Below the pieces are notes generated by a model that worked only from the letters and a program-made list of their open reading frames with translations, searched no databases and was not told the origin of the DNA. 64,000 nucleotides of DNA from Victivallales bacterium (GTDB lineage Bacteria; Verrucomicrobiota; Lentisphaeria; Oligosphaerales; Oligosphaeraceae), in the NCBI GenBank assembly GCA_017964325.1, contig JAGCSE010000216.1, forward strand, positions 1 through 64,000. The letters run 5' to 3'. A program made the position numbers and the translations under genes. How positions within the stretch are numbered: position 1 is the first letter of the stretch; each line of letters begins with the position of its first letter. Of the stretch, positions 44,301 to 52,261 are shown piece by piece.

Positions 44301-45911
44301 ATCCCCCAACTGCATCAGCCCTGTGTTCTCGCCAACCCAGCATCCACTATCCCCAATCATACCTTCCTTCATCATATCAATAACTGCATTGTTCTCAATC
44401 GCCAAGTGCTTATTGATAAATATATTTTTCCCATCAGAAAGCATATCTAAAACAGATGACCATGGAGATTGTTTTTTCAAATTCTTCTGAAACATGTCTA
44501 GAATGACTCCAGATATATCAGCCATTACTGATCTTAAAATAAATAAATGGATATTCTTTTCTTCAAAGTCCAAATGTGTTCCCTCCCCCAATTCTCCAAC
44601 ACCAATATAATATCCTGCAACTGTTTTCCCGATATCATCAGTCCATCGCACCCCCTGTTCCACTTTGCTTAACGCCAACCCATCAACATCGCACTTACCC
44701 AATACGCCCATAGCCTGCCGCCTCGCCATATCATGCCAATGACGTGCCAAACAAGCCATTTTCTCATTCCAAGTCATTATCATATCGTCAATATTGACTT
44801 CATCATGTCTCAATGACAGGCCATAGCCTACCCTTCCGCCACATCCCCCATAATCACGGATTTCGTCTAGCACAGTATCCCCCAACATCCGCCTGAACCT
44901 GACTGTGAATGGTTCACCCAATGCAAACGCACCTTGTCCAATCGCTTTCACATCGCCCGAAATCAATTGTGGATATGCCTTCTTCTGACTGCAATTCTGA
45001 CCATTTTCCAATGACAAAGCTTTTCCATTTAAAACATCAATCCACTGCAAATCAACACTCTGTACATCAACTTGTGGAATTGTCAACTGGCAGACAATCC
45101 TGTCGTTACGTATGATATCGACAATGACTTTCGTTATATATTTTTCTGGCATTTCATCATATTCTCCATATTCTTCCAGAATGCAGACAGGGTGAATCCC
45201 CAAAGCATATCTGTTCCTATATCCTGGAATATCATCTGAACCATAAAGCTCCGCATCCTCTGTTCCCATTTTCATCAAACGTTGTACAAGTGTCTTACGT
45301 CTTTCCAACAAATCTTCCACCGGAAAACCACTGCATACTTTGTCATTTTCCAATACATCGAACTGTGCTTTTTCATTTAACATCTTCCGCAAAGCCACTA
45401 TTTCCTCTTGTGGAAAAATAGATTCAGACTTGTGTGCCTTCTCACATCCAATCAATGCAGGAAACATATTAACCCACTGTCTTCCACCTTCTTCCAAACT
45501 TTCCGATGTCCCGAAATCAGGAGCATATTGTACATGGCACCGTACCCATGCCATGTCGAAAGCAAATCGTCCGTCTGCCATTTGGCAGCCATTGTTTCCA
45601 TCACCAAACACATCTAGCGGCAACCCTTTCCCCGCTTCCCATGGCAACCATGCCTTCACTTGTTCCATACTTAAACTGACACGTCCTAGCACAAGCCGTG
45701 ACTCAATGCCTTCACGTTCCATCATGCTCTTGAACGCCATCGCCAAATCAAGCATCGTCCCCCCACCGCACTGCCATACACACGCTTCATGACGATTCCA
45801 GCCACAACTTGGACGATGTACCAAACCATCACGGAATTCACAGACTTTCTCCAGCAGACTTCCCCCGAAAACCGTCCCGCACAGCATCAAAATTAATATT
45901 ATCTTTCTCAT
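38322..45911 (-). CDS. Secreted Rhs/YD-repeat protein with C-terminal alpha/beta hydrolase
   Basis: This 2529-residue protein starts with a signal peptide (MRKIILILMLCGTVFGG). A transglutaminase-like domain (~35-150) follows, in which the usual nucleophile position appears to be Met in CGGGTMLDLAMAF. FlgD/Ig-like segments come around residue 640. The YD-repeat core (~950-2250) has many YD..G repeats and ends in YLRGRFYWPWIRRF and NDPVNGRDANG. The C-terminal ~240 residues are an alpha/beta hydrolase: VVHGVTEHE, VIAHSWGT (Ser ~2419), an Asp in SPADGV and a late His in AAHSSYW. The ATG overlaps the previous stop (ATGA). No immunity-like gene follows. Confidence 0.85.
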   Translation of the reverse strand: MRKIILILMLCGTVFGGSLLEKVCEFRDGLVHRPSCGWNRHEACVWQCGGGTMLDLAMAFKSMMEREGIESRLVLGRVSLSMEQVKAWLPWEAGKGLPLDVFGDGNNGCQMADGRFAFDMAWVRCHVQYAPDFGTSESLEEGGRQWVNMFPALIGCEKAHKSESIFPQEEIVALRKMLNEKAQFDVLENDKVCSGFPVEDLLERRKTLVQRLMKMGTEDAELYGSDDIPGYRNRYALGIHPVCILEEYGEYDEMPEKYITKVIVDIIRNDRIVCQLTIPQVDVQSVDLQWIDVLNGKALSLENGQNCSQKKAYPQLISGDVKAIGQGAFALGEPFTVRFRRMLGDTVLDEIRDYGGCGGRVGYGLSLRHDEVNIDDMIMTWNEKMACLARHWHDMARRQAMGVLGKCDVDGLALSKVEQGVRWTDDIGKTVAGYYIGVGELGEGTHLDFEEKNIHLFILRSVMADISGVILDMFQKNLKKQSPWSSVLDMLSDGKNIFINKHLAIENNAVIDMMKEGMIGDSGCWVGENTGLMQLGDGGMVWQSVFMELQDKVDISTMQERISLLSDDLSLTRCILLVLRELDGDINWLEDDGTGRLAVLGMFYQLDELRKLCPRIEEFSVEPSSFQRDKTFIKLKASSGENWTIHIKNGQNAIVRSYHGEGCETMVNWDGCDENGNICQDGQYEFFGSVSSNGFQDTQEIKGIMDSTRPIVQLVSWLEKNDDGNVLLRGEYLIEEEDLALIAASLYDLTDGKLLKEWDLKEKHGKVMFDFGVVEDGVYELMVEAEDKASNRAITSNVLTVGVYSNGDIWKQNEPEGKDVVTAGVVAEIIDPMDGDQMKDMVIKVFGTAKSEDGDTRYMLRLWDTLGNLLPCAAEERSQGWLLKYIQNSIEDDNLAYRIPTRKNLVSNDLLGLLDVSGLSNGRYRLELVVTGEKGVSTSVRDIYFEKAIQQGVFEFTETDGKVLFGGMEVKLQRSYSSGELRDGEMGFGWTWSFSSTGGEIDDERETVIDAVGNMVSVRSSGSRDVSLTLPDGRRCTYRFNLDEGGGWSFCYYAVWCAPSGVKATLRPVVSNKLMVLPGMEPYWEAVGNECDWECYDFPGFILTDVDGTEYEYERVPLGEAVMVHDDGGSSIVDCYGDLQLRQIRKRNGESWRLDDKEITHIQRDGSRKTVLQMERDEMGRIIEIVLDTGNKLRYEYDAVGNLASVVQDSSGERKTMRHYKYENARFPHHLTGIENGRGICLMAMEYNELGEYCGLHNADGASATAVRDSLDGYELQTDCYGHETLFGYDNAGRITLKIEADGGRTQVEYDAEGHEVKRTDPLGRVITQVFDSQGNLTSRRTGGGDVTKYVYNSEGQCVRQIDAMGRMMTAEYDSSGHANMVSAPGGAVLRRQFGKNGELEAEMDENGEKLAIYEHDSNGRVTAMTDFVGGTRQEYLYDSTGRVSELKQQGFNPQTNDVETFGVFYERDADGNVISSHDSLGDWTQIVRDGAGNVAERRTSYGQHQRYRYNVTGRCVEEIDVQKSLVVRYVYDIGGRLIMQTEPETAVLINGSAVEKMTFGTAWMLGYDVTGRENSRIRRRNAQIRLVQVSEDCYRTELESVGDIVTGELTEYDLAGQVTRRVSALGYSMKYTYDGNGNCTSETDHYGNCEWREFNGIGNIVRQVDALGHETRMDYDKFGRLRGVHWPDGNEWSLLQDCQGRVLEQTDGEGGKTFYDYDLGNSPTAVQLPELEGHAYSYTYQYDSRGCFVSVTDPLVRERRYERDDWGRVVMETSPLGRVEKYRYLGRSSQLTERTEASGRRMEWSYDELGRVSEMRAWKARNEGEADIKVEHFYDDYGRLIRLEASEGVLEYSYNIDGKLVAESENGRMKWVADTDEEGGVVKLAADGLEMDFMRGQHGRLDGMAVYAVDGLESVDGWEVVYDFNACRQVMQSVTTDGWTKNYDYDACGRCVGVEIRMGGELVYSSRCQLDGNGRRVKAVEMEDDATKTWSWKYDAWGRLVEEHLEMSKDTEDRNWHGNYDAVGNLSSEEWRIRDNLISRRSYQMNDDDQIVKMVDDDENGHCETQFEWNENGELIRMETKGNKHETREWTWSAVGHLEGMVIVTPEKRTEISFEYDLAGILRRQHIRFNEKGKISELEREFCFETVTRQGVAQLLEMKETSDGVSTLTSYFYGMGLEGMVKDGTICHVWSDSKGWIRGMASGDQIERYTYNTWGVNDDGHNGFGYAGEWQDEASGLVYLRGRFYWPWIRRFISVDRHPADFKRPQTWHRYAYCLNDPVNGRDANGEFAMTATMALTLKLAALYVGVKLATTAYYDIYHAKMMQDMLDIRKKYHDEATVVVHGVTEHEVNWSESFSDTLESLSGNQDMYEFLWSGFQSGGFVLFIPNPLSHRIATLSLTYFLLELSMRGYLNVNVIAHSWGTVLSRDAMNLSCLSYGLWATMGSPLGWTFPTFGFRKWQNYYSPADGVIDLAPLLKIMGYNSNDVPLYTQLTKVEQHATWCLNPVAAHSSYWTDPCVLNDLLTALKWH

Positions 45912-48900
45912 TTCAACAACCATCCTTCACCAAACAACATACCATATATACAACATCCCTTTTCAGGTTTCATAATAAATCCATACAACCGCCAATACTT
46001 TTCACATCGCTCACAAAAAACAGGCATTGGCTGTTTTTTCAATGCACTATCTTTCAGATTGTTAGGCTTCTTTTCATCCATTTCCCAAGGATATGGTCCG
46101 CTTTTTGTCACAATCCGCCCCCAACGCAGACCAAGTCCCTTCATGGCATCAAGATTAGCCCAGGCGCCAGGGACAGTGACATTCTCATTTTCCCTATCAT
46201 ACATTATTGTCCAAGGCTGTTTTTCATTATAAGGTTCTGTTTCCTGCCATGAATTTGAATTTCTTCCATCTCTTTCAGGAACAATTTGTTCTGTTTCAAG
46301 ACCTTCTCTCTCATTCATTCGCTTCAAGTAAAACACCCCATGTCTCTCCGGCACCTCTGGAATAACTGGCTCGACAGGCTCTATAGGATACAAAGGTTGA
46401 GGTTCCAAAGGCCTTCCATCACCACCATCATCTCCGGCATTTCCGCCCTCCCCGGCATTTCCGCCCTCCCCGCCATTTCCGCCCTCCCCGCCATTTCCGC
46501 CCTCCCCGGCATTTCCATCTCCGTTGACGTCTCCATTGTTTTCATGGTTTTCTTGATCGCCATTGTTTTCTTGATTCACAGAATCTTCAAATTCCAATTC
46601 CGCAACCACCTCTGTTATCTGTTCCTTCAGCCAATCAGGATAAGCATTTTGTATGGATATTTCCACGGAGCATTCCGACTCCGCCAATGTCTTTCCTTCT
46701 TTCCATATCCTGCCTCGACATCTATACAATCCTGGAGGAATCCCTTCGCTGTCAAAAGACAGATTCAACGCCTCTGTCCCCCCAAAAGCTACAGGAGAAA
46801 TTTCCCATTGCTTCACGTCATAAACCTTCTCTGTTTCCGTATGTTCCAACGTCACATCTGCATATATCGGTTCTTCATTGCCATACACGACAACTGTCCC
46901 TTGCATAGAAGAATCCTTGACAATCGCCTTTAGTCGCTGTCCTCTTGTATCCTCCGAAAACACAGCTTCTTGTGCAGATAAGATTTGTAGAGTATCCGTC
47001 ACCCAACTGCGCATTCGCACATCAGGCAAATGTGAAAAATTCACAATTCCAGCCTGCAATCCACCGGAAAACTCCACCTCCAACCATGTCACTACATTCG
47101 CGCTCTCCCATACCACGGTTTCAGCCGTTCCATCCGAGATTTGCACAATACGCGACATGTCCCCCTTCGGCAATATAAGCTCTACATCAATCATCAACTC
47201 ATCGCCCCATTCATATCGTTCAGCAGTCTGCACATCCATTTCATAGCCGCTTCCGGTTCGCTCAACAGCAAGTTCCCCCAATGGAATGACAATGTCCTGC
47301 CCTGTATGGCTTGTCCATGAAACACCCCCACCAATCTGCACAACCTCATGTCCTTCATTTTCCGCTTCCCCAAGCCAGTAATCAAAACTCAAATCCCATT
47401 CCTCGCCGTCTTTCATGTCGTTGCGAGTCCATTCAAGCAAAACACTGCCATCAGATTGTTCTTCTCCCAAATGCTTTTCAACCATTCCGTTATATATTTT
47501 GCCAGGAACTTGCAAAACAACATCCACCGTTTGTGAAGAAATCTTCATCTGCGGCAATACGTCATCGGAAAGCGCCAATACCATCATGGCCGTCTCCATG
47601 CACGTCTGGCGCCAGTCAACACGTGTTAGTCCATAATAATACATATCTTCGTCAATCGTCCACTTGCCATCGGACTCCTGCCCCTCCAGAATCTTCCGCC
47701 AACCGCCCGTCATCTGCCGCCCCGCCTCCAAACAACCATATCGCCAGTCAAATTCTGCTCCATTGAACACAACGCCTTTCACCCCTACGAGTCCCAAACC
47801 TTTTGCTACGCTCCACCAACTGTATCCGACATTGCGTCCTGGCGCTGTTCGCACCCAATCAAACAATTGCGCCGTCCCCTCAACAACCGCCTCACCGATT
47901 CCATACCGTTCGTCAAAACACTGCAACTCATCATCTAACAACCCATTTCCAGACATCAGAAGCAATCCTATGACTCCCGACGCATCCAATGATTCCGTAT
48001 GGTTTCCAGGCGTTGACGGAGTATAGATGAAGCAATTCGTGGAACGATAATAGACGCTCTCCAAAAACGAACGGAATTTCAATCGCATATTACGATCAAT
48101 CTCCACGCCCCATTGCCCTGCAGCCAACAACGCCATATAATTCCAGCCAGCAATGGACAAATCATACCCGTCACTACCGTCACTGTAGTCGTATGCCCAT
48201 GAATCCCTGCCACTTGCAGACAACTGCGTCAGAATATAATCCACACCGTCCTCTACAATCTCCTGCAATGAACACGTTTTATCCATCCCCATGGGAGCCT
48301 CTCCATGAACCGTCATTTCATACTCTGGCATTGCCGCTGCAATCAATCCACACACAGAGATGGGATGAACATAATTCGAGTATTTCCAAGATGCTCCAAA
48401 TCGCACAGCATGGCCATTGCCATTCACATCAATCTGATTTCCTGTAGGTTGTGACCATGTTTCACATACATTTGCAAGATAACGGACACCCTGTTCAACA
48501 CATGGCAAAAACGGATTGTCCTTCTTGTTTACGACACCGAATCCATGGTTGCCGAAAGCCCAGATGGCGCAAGCCGTCGTCGCCGTCCAATACCAGTCGC
48601 CATCGCCCTCTTGCCAGCCACCCGCTTCATTTTGACGCCGTTGCAGGTAATGCAGTCCACGTATCACTCCCAACTGCTTCCGCATGTCTATCCCTTCACG
48701 GGTTGTCCAATCCATATTGTTTACAACCGTCATCCGTTTGATTGCACAATGCTCCCGGCCTTGACCGTCCCAATATCGCAATCGAATTGTCACCATCCCC
48801 TCCACATTGCCATTCAGCAATACAAATCGCTGGTAGTCAAACAGATGCCAACTGTCAGCCAACGGCTTCACTAATCCCTCTGCATGCTCGTCTCCTAAAA

Positions 48901-49156
48901 CCACATTATCTCCCAAAACATATTCCCACACATACGACCACACTTCTCCACGTTCCATTGGAGATACGTCTTGATCCATTTTCTCCCAAGCCAAACTCAA
49001 CACAGCATCATAGCTTCTTTTGCCGTCTAACACTCCCCAAAGTGTCGTTTCTTCATTTGCAACAATCGCATCCACAGGCATTAGCAGAATATTCTGGCAC
49101 ATCAGCCAAAAACAACTGCAACACACTGCCACCATTATTTTCCAACACATAATCAT
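45908..49156 (-). CDS. Secreted alpha-toroid protein with beta domains and Gly-rich linker
   Basis: This 1082-residue protein has an N-terminal signal (MCWKIMVAVCCSCFWLMC region). A squalene-cyclase/prenyltransferase-like toroid (~165-540) has QNEAGGWQEGDGDWYWTATTA and QESDGKWTIDEDMYYYG-type repeats. Beta-sandwich-like domains (~560-880) and an 18-bp-repeat Gly/Asn/Glu linker (~905-940) follow, then a short C-terminal region. TGATG overlaps the upstream stop; a second ATG at 49150 has GGAGG 8 nt upstream and may be used. The layout recalls the thioester domains of alpha-2-macroglobulins, but no GCGEQ motif is present. It is the middle gene of the Rhs operon. Confidence 0.75.
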   Translation of the reverse strand: MIMCWKIMVAVCCSCFWLMCQNILLMPVDAIVANEETTLWGVLDGKRSYDAVLSLAWEKMDQDVSPMERGEVWSYVWEYVLGDNVVLGDEHAEGLVKPLADSWHLFDYQRFVLLNGNVEGMVTIRLRYWDGQGREHCAIKRMTVVNNMDWTTREGIDMRKQLGVIRGLHYLQRRQNEAGGWQEGDGDWYWTATTACAIWAFGNHGFGVVNKKDNPFLPCVEQGVRYLANVCETWSQPTGNQIDVNGNGHAVRFGASWKYSNYVHPISVCGLIAAAMPEYEMTVHGEAPMGMDKTCSLQEIVEDGVDYILTQLSASGRDSWAYDYSDGSDGYDLSIAGWNYMALLAAGQWGVEIDRNMRLKFRSFLESVYYRSTNCFIYTPSTPGNHTESLDASGVIGLLLMSGNGLLDDELQCFDERYGIGEAVVEGTAQLFDWVRTAPGRNVGYSWWSVAKGLGLVGVKGVVFNGAEFDWRYGCLEAGRQMTGGWRKILEGQESDGKWTIDEDMYYYGLTRVDWRQTCMETAMMVLALSDDVLPQMKISSQTVDVVLQVPGKIYNGMVEKHLGEEQSDGSVLLEWTRNDMKDGEEWDLSFDYWLGEAENEGHEVVQIGGGVSWTSHTGQDIVIPLGELAVERTGSGYEMDVQTAERYEWGDELMIDVELILPKGDMSRIVQISDGTAETVVWESANVVTWLEVEFSGGLQAGIVNFSHLPDVRMRSWVTDTLQILSAQEAVFSEDTRGQRLKAIVKDSSMQGTVVVYGNEEPIYADVTLEHTETEKVYDVKQWEISPVAFGGTEALNLSFDSEGIPPGLYRCRGRIWKEGKTLAESECSVEISIQNAYPDWLKEQITEVVAELEFEDSVNQENNGDQENHENNGDVNGDGNAGEGGNGGEGGNGGEGGNAGEGGNAGDDGGDGRPLEPQPLYPIEPVEPVIPEVPERHGVFYLKRMNEREGLETEQIVPERDGRNSNSWQETEPYNEKQPWTIMYDRENENVTVPGAWANLDAMKGLGLRWGRIVTKSGPYPWEMDEKKPNNLKDSALKKQPMPVFCERCEKYWRLYGFIMKPEKGCCIYGMLFGEGWLLK
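46430..46520. repeat. 18-bp tandem repeat (EGGNGG linker)
   Basis: About five units of CCCTCCCCGCCATTTCCG type encode the Gly-rich linker of the middle operon gene. Two variants (GCC or GGC at the centre) alternate. Confidence 0.8.
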
Positions 49157-51084
49157 CACCTCCAAACCAAATGGACATCAAACACGCCAAGTTTTTCTCC
49201 AATGGCAGACGTATCCAGCCCATCCATCTGATATACCGACACTGCAACCACGCCCTTTTTCATCTTGTCTTCCGCTTTCACACAGAACCTCGCCTTGCCC
49301 TCCGTCACCTTCACTGCACACAAAAAACCATCAACCCATTGAGTATGCAAATCCATATCTCCCTCGCAATGACCATAATAGGACTGTACAGCCAACCAAC
49401 CATCCATCATCCGCCTCCCTTCCGAATCATATATCTCCTCAAGTTCAATCTCAAGTTCCTCACCATTTTCATCAACCAGCCGTCTGTCATCAGGCTTCAC
49501 CGAAAAGCCCGCCTCGTGTCCGACAGGCATTTCTTCCCCAATACATCGAATCTTCAATGTATGCCTCAATCGCGCCGCCCCCAATTCAATCTGCCTCGGC
49601 CGAACATCATTCTCAACCTCATAACTCTTTTCCTTTACAATAGTTATCAATCTCTTGCACACATACTCCCCCTGCATCGTCACCAACCGTCCTGTCAATT
49701 CATACACACCAAGCAGTTCCAACCTCATGCTCCATTTTCGTTCTAACAAACACTGACAACGACGACCTTTTCTTGACAGCTCGACCTCCACCTCCCCGCC
49801 ATCCATCTCAACACCATCTTTGGACAATTTCCATTCCAATTCCGCCACTCCATCTACGTTCCCGTCATACTCCCAAGACAATTCCAAATCCGTCTCCAAT
49901 TCTTCACCAAGATACAAAACCTTGTCATGTCCAGGTCTGTCCCATTTGAATTTCCGACAGGTCATGTCCTCCTTTATCACAAAAACCAACACCACCTCCT
50001 CAAGCCAAGATCCATCCATATCCCATACAACGACTTGCAACTCATAGCCACCCGCTCCTTGCACACCAGTAAACCAACTGACACGACCATCCGTCACCTC
50101 TCCCGCATAAACAAAATCCACAAGCTCATCATCCCTGTAAATCTCAAGCGTCACGACATTTCCATCTGTCAATCCCACCAATTCTATTTCCGCAAACTCA
50201 CGTGCGCCAAACATCGCCACATCTTCGTCGTCCTTCCAACCAATCTGCATCCCCTCCCCTTCCTTCACCGCCACCAGAAAAGCCCCAAGCGCATCTACAA
50301 CTGCACACGTCGTCAGCCAATCATCCTCAATACTGTCATCATGCCATTGTCCATCTTCCGACTGTAAATTCACCAGCCAACTTGCCAGCCACTTCCAATC
50401 GTCATGCAATCCCAGAAGACACAATCCCTTCAATGCCAATGCCTTGTCATAAGCTCCACCACGATTGCCCAAAACCTCCGTCCTCCATTGTTGTTCAAGC
50501 CATAATACACAATCGTCCAACAATTTGCGACTTTTCGCATCCAATCCCCAACCATGCCGACGCACCATTCCGCCAACCTTTACCAGTTGACACACAACAC
50601 GCTGCTCGTATGTCCCGCGACGACACAACGCCACGCACCCATCATCCATGAATCTTTTTACCAGCCAATTCCAGCCAATTCCACATTCCTTTGGCGGCAT
50701 CTCCAAATCCAGCAGACATTCCATCGCCAACAACGTCCCCCATACCTCAGATTGCCCCCCAGCCTCTACAGGCCACCCACCGTCCACATTTTGAAGTCTG
50801 GTCAATGCCTTAACCTCCCGTGCGCAAACAACATCACGCATCCCGTCAAGAAGTCCGCCATCACCTTCCTTCGACATCAATTGTACCTGCAATGCCAATC
50901 TCGCTTGCTCGCCAGCCTTGCCACCATGCCGCCCCAGCACGCCTATACCATAATAATAGGCCCAACATCCATGTTCGCCGCTCCCCCCCGCAATCATCGC
51001 CTCCATGCCACCACGATAGGCCGAATCAAGCCCAAGCACCGAAATACCAATCAACAATAGCAGAATAATGCTTTTTATTTTCAT
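49156..51084 (-). CDS. Secreted alpha-toroid protein, first gene of the Rhs operon
   Basis: This 642-residue protein has a signal peptide (residues 1-20, SIILLLLIGISVLGLDSA). An alpha/alpha-toroid region (~25-270) with TRLQNVDGGWPVEAGGQSE and LQSEDGQWHDDSIEDDW repeats follows. The rest is beta-rich Ig-like domains. No catalytic motif is recognised. The ATG at 51084 is chosen (AGGA 5 nt upstream); GTG at 51087 is possible. It begins a three-gene operon in which each stop overlaps the next start. A consensus promoter lies at 51119-51146. Confidence 0.8.
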   Translation of the reverse strand: MKIKSIILLLLIGISVLGLDSAYRGGMEAMIAGGSGEHGCWAYYYGIGVLGRHGGKAGEQARLALQVQLMSKEGDGGLLDGMRDVVCAREVKALTRLQNVDGGWPVEAGGQSEVWGTLLAMECLLDLEMPPKECGIGWNWLVKRFMDDGCVALCRRGTYEQRVVCQLVKVGGMVRRHGWGLDAKSRKLLDDCVLWLEQQWRTEVLGNRGGAYDKALALKGLCLLGLHDDWKWLASWLVNLQSEDGQWHDDSIEDDWLTTCAVVDALGAFLVAVKEGEGMQIGWKDDEDVAMFGAREFAEIELVGLTDGNVVTLEIYRDDELVDFVYAGEVTDGRVSWFTGVQGAGGYELQVVVWDMDGSWLEEVVLVFVIKEDMTCRKFKWDRPGHDKVLYLGEELETDLELSWEYDGNVDGVAELEWKLSKDGVEMDGGEVEVELSRKGRRCQCLLERKWSMRLELLGVYELTGRLVTMQGEYVCKRLITIVKEKSYEVENDVRPRQIELGAARLRHTLKIRCIGEEMPVGHEAGFSVKPDDRRLVDENGEELEIELEEIYDSEGRRMMDGWLAVQSYYGHCEGDMDLHTQWVDGFLCAVKVTEGKARFCVKAEDKMKKGVVAVSVYQMDGLDTSAIGEKLGVFDVHLVWR

Positions 51085-51118
51085 CACTTTCCTCGTTATA
51101 TTTTCTTATTATTGCATT

Positions 51119-51146
51119 ATTATACCCTCCATTTTTCCATTGTCAA
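51119..51146 (-). promoter_or_regulatory. Consensus sigma70 promoter of the toroid-Rhs operon
   Basis: On the minus strand, TTGACA (51146-51141), 16-bp spacer and TATAAT (51124-51119), both perfect hexamers, about 35 bp before the start codon. Confidence 0.75.
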
Positions 51147-51211
51147 ATGGCCACAGAAATATTTTATTGCATTTTAAATATTTTATAAAATTAGTTTAAT
51201 AGACTTATATA

Positions 51212-51260
51212 ATGATTCTCAATGATTCTTTACGATTTATGATGATTCTCTATGATTCAT
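51212..51260 (-). promoter_or_regulatory. Five TCAT-type units at exact 10-bp spacing upstream of the Rhs operon
   Basis: Reading the minus strand, TC(A/G)T units begin at 51255, 51245, 51235 (TCGT), 51225 and 51215. A 37-base segment, GAATCATAGAGAATCATC onwards, matches the array at 5728-5764 with about five mismatches and in the same orientation relative to the gene. It ends 66 bp before the -35 box. Confidence 0.6.
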
Positions 51261-51373
51261 TTTTATCAATATTTAATGATAATAAATGAATTAACCATAA
51301 TTTCAGTCATCGTCATGTAACTCATTTTCAATGCAGTCCTTCCTCATCTCCTCCTGCAAACTCCCCAAGACAC

Positions 51374-51413
51374 AAAAAAGCGGAGGCCGATGAAATGAAT
51401 CATCGGCCTCCGC
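51374..51413 (-). terminator. Rho-independent terminator of the pseudopilin gene
   Basis: A 14-bp perfect stem (GCGGAGGCCGATGA / TCATCGGCCTCCGC, 51380-51393 and 51400-51413) with a 6-nt loop. On the minus strand it is followed by a run of six U (51379-51374). Confidence 0.95.
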
Positions 51414-51445
51414 AAATGAGAATTTTTCAGACTAAAGAACAGCGA

Positions 51446-52111
51446 TTATTTCGTCTTATTCCAGAGGATGTCCTTGTCCATGCCTTCAAAATGCTTGATA
51501 CTGGAAGCATGGCCGTCAATGAAGCAGAGGTTCGCCAAATCATTGTGGCGACGGGCGATCTTGCAGTTGGTGCTGTTGATGTCGAAGAAAGTCGCATCGT
51601 TCCAGAGTTCATTCTGGATTGTATCGATGGCGTTGCAAGTCTCGGACGGATACTTGAACTGGCCCAACGTGGGCGTGCTGCCAGTACCATTGTGGCTCAT
51701 CGTACCGGTTATACGGTCAGGACGCGTGAAATTGTATTTGACGGGGCGCTGCAAAACGGAGCAGATGGAATGGTCGTCTGTCGCAGGATTACGCCAACTG
51801 TATTCCAACGGCGTCGTGGCGGGGCAGAGGAAGCTCTTCCATTCACCCGTGTAGTTGTAGAAGGCGTCTTCCCACCACCACAGGTCGGCTTCCGGTCTGC
51901 CGTAGAACAGCGACCAGCAGAGGTTGTCGTCGTAGTCATTGCTGTACATGGTTGAAGCCAGACCAATCTGCTTCAAATTACTCGTGCAGGAGATGGCACG
52001 GGCCTTTTCACGGGCCTTCGCCAGAGCGGGCAGCAACATGGCCGCCAAGATGGCGATGATCGCAATCACAACCAGCAGCTCAATCAGCGTAAAACTCAAA
52101 ATTTTCTTCAT
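51446..52111 (-). CDS. Type II/IV pseudopilin (Lentisphaerota type)
   Basis: This 221-residue protein begins [20 protein letters not shown], the prepilin leader and hydrophobic helix cut before Phe by a prepilin peptidase. [19 protein letters not shown] follows, and FIDGHASS near the C-terminus is the DGH-type motif. Such proteins are expanded to hundreds in Lentisphaerota and may form pseudopili for secretion or surface display. The ATG at 52111 is chosen since the leader should be short; the ORF could extend 12 codons upstream. A promoter (52184-52212) and a strong terminator isolate it as a single-gene unit. Confidence 0.92.
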   Translation of the reverse strand: MKKILSFTLIELLVVIAIIAILAAMLLPALAKAREKARAISCTSNLKQIGLASTMYSNDYDDNLCWSLFYGRPEADLWWWEDAFYNYTGEWKSFLCPATTPLEYSWRNPATDDHSICSVLQRPVKYNFTRPDRITGTMSHNGTGSTPTLGQFKYPSETCNAIDTIQNELWNDATFFDINSTNCKIARRHNDLANLCFIDGHASSIKHFEGMDKDILWNKTK

Positions 52112-52183
52112 TTGCCTTTTTCCTTTTTTAATTTGATTGTTTGACACTACCCATTCTCTTTACTCAATACGCATTGAAAAATT

Positions 52184-52212
52184 AATTTAACATTAATTTT
52201 TCTTTCTGTCAA
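52184..52212 (-). promoter_or_regulatory. Putative pseudopilin promoter
   Basis: Minus strand TTGACA (52212-52207), 17-bp spacer, TAAATT (52189-52184; four of six matches), about 72 bp before the ATG. The -35 is perfect; the -10 is weak. Confidence 0.45.
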
Positions 52213-52261
52213 CAAATAATTGATTATTTTTTAAAAAAAACGCTGTTTCCCGAAGATTATT

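Larger units (their letters stand above)
51085..51445. other. 361-bp intergenic region with operon promoter, phased array and pilin terminator
   Basis: From left to right this gap holds the promoter of the toroid-Rhs operon, the 10-bp-phased array (51212-51260), an AT-rich stretch and the strong terminator of the pseudopilin gene. No further gene is seen. Confidence 0.8.

Noticed and set aside
45908..51084. Thioester (GCGEQ) motif of alpha-2-macroglobulin in the toroid proteins
   Set aside because: The general layout is similar but no GCGEQ or close variant is present in either protein, so they were not called macroglobulins.
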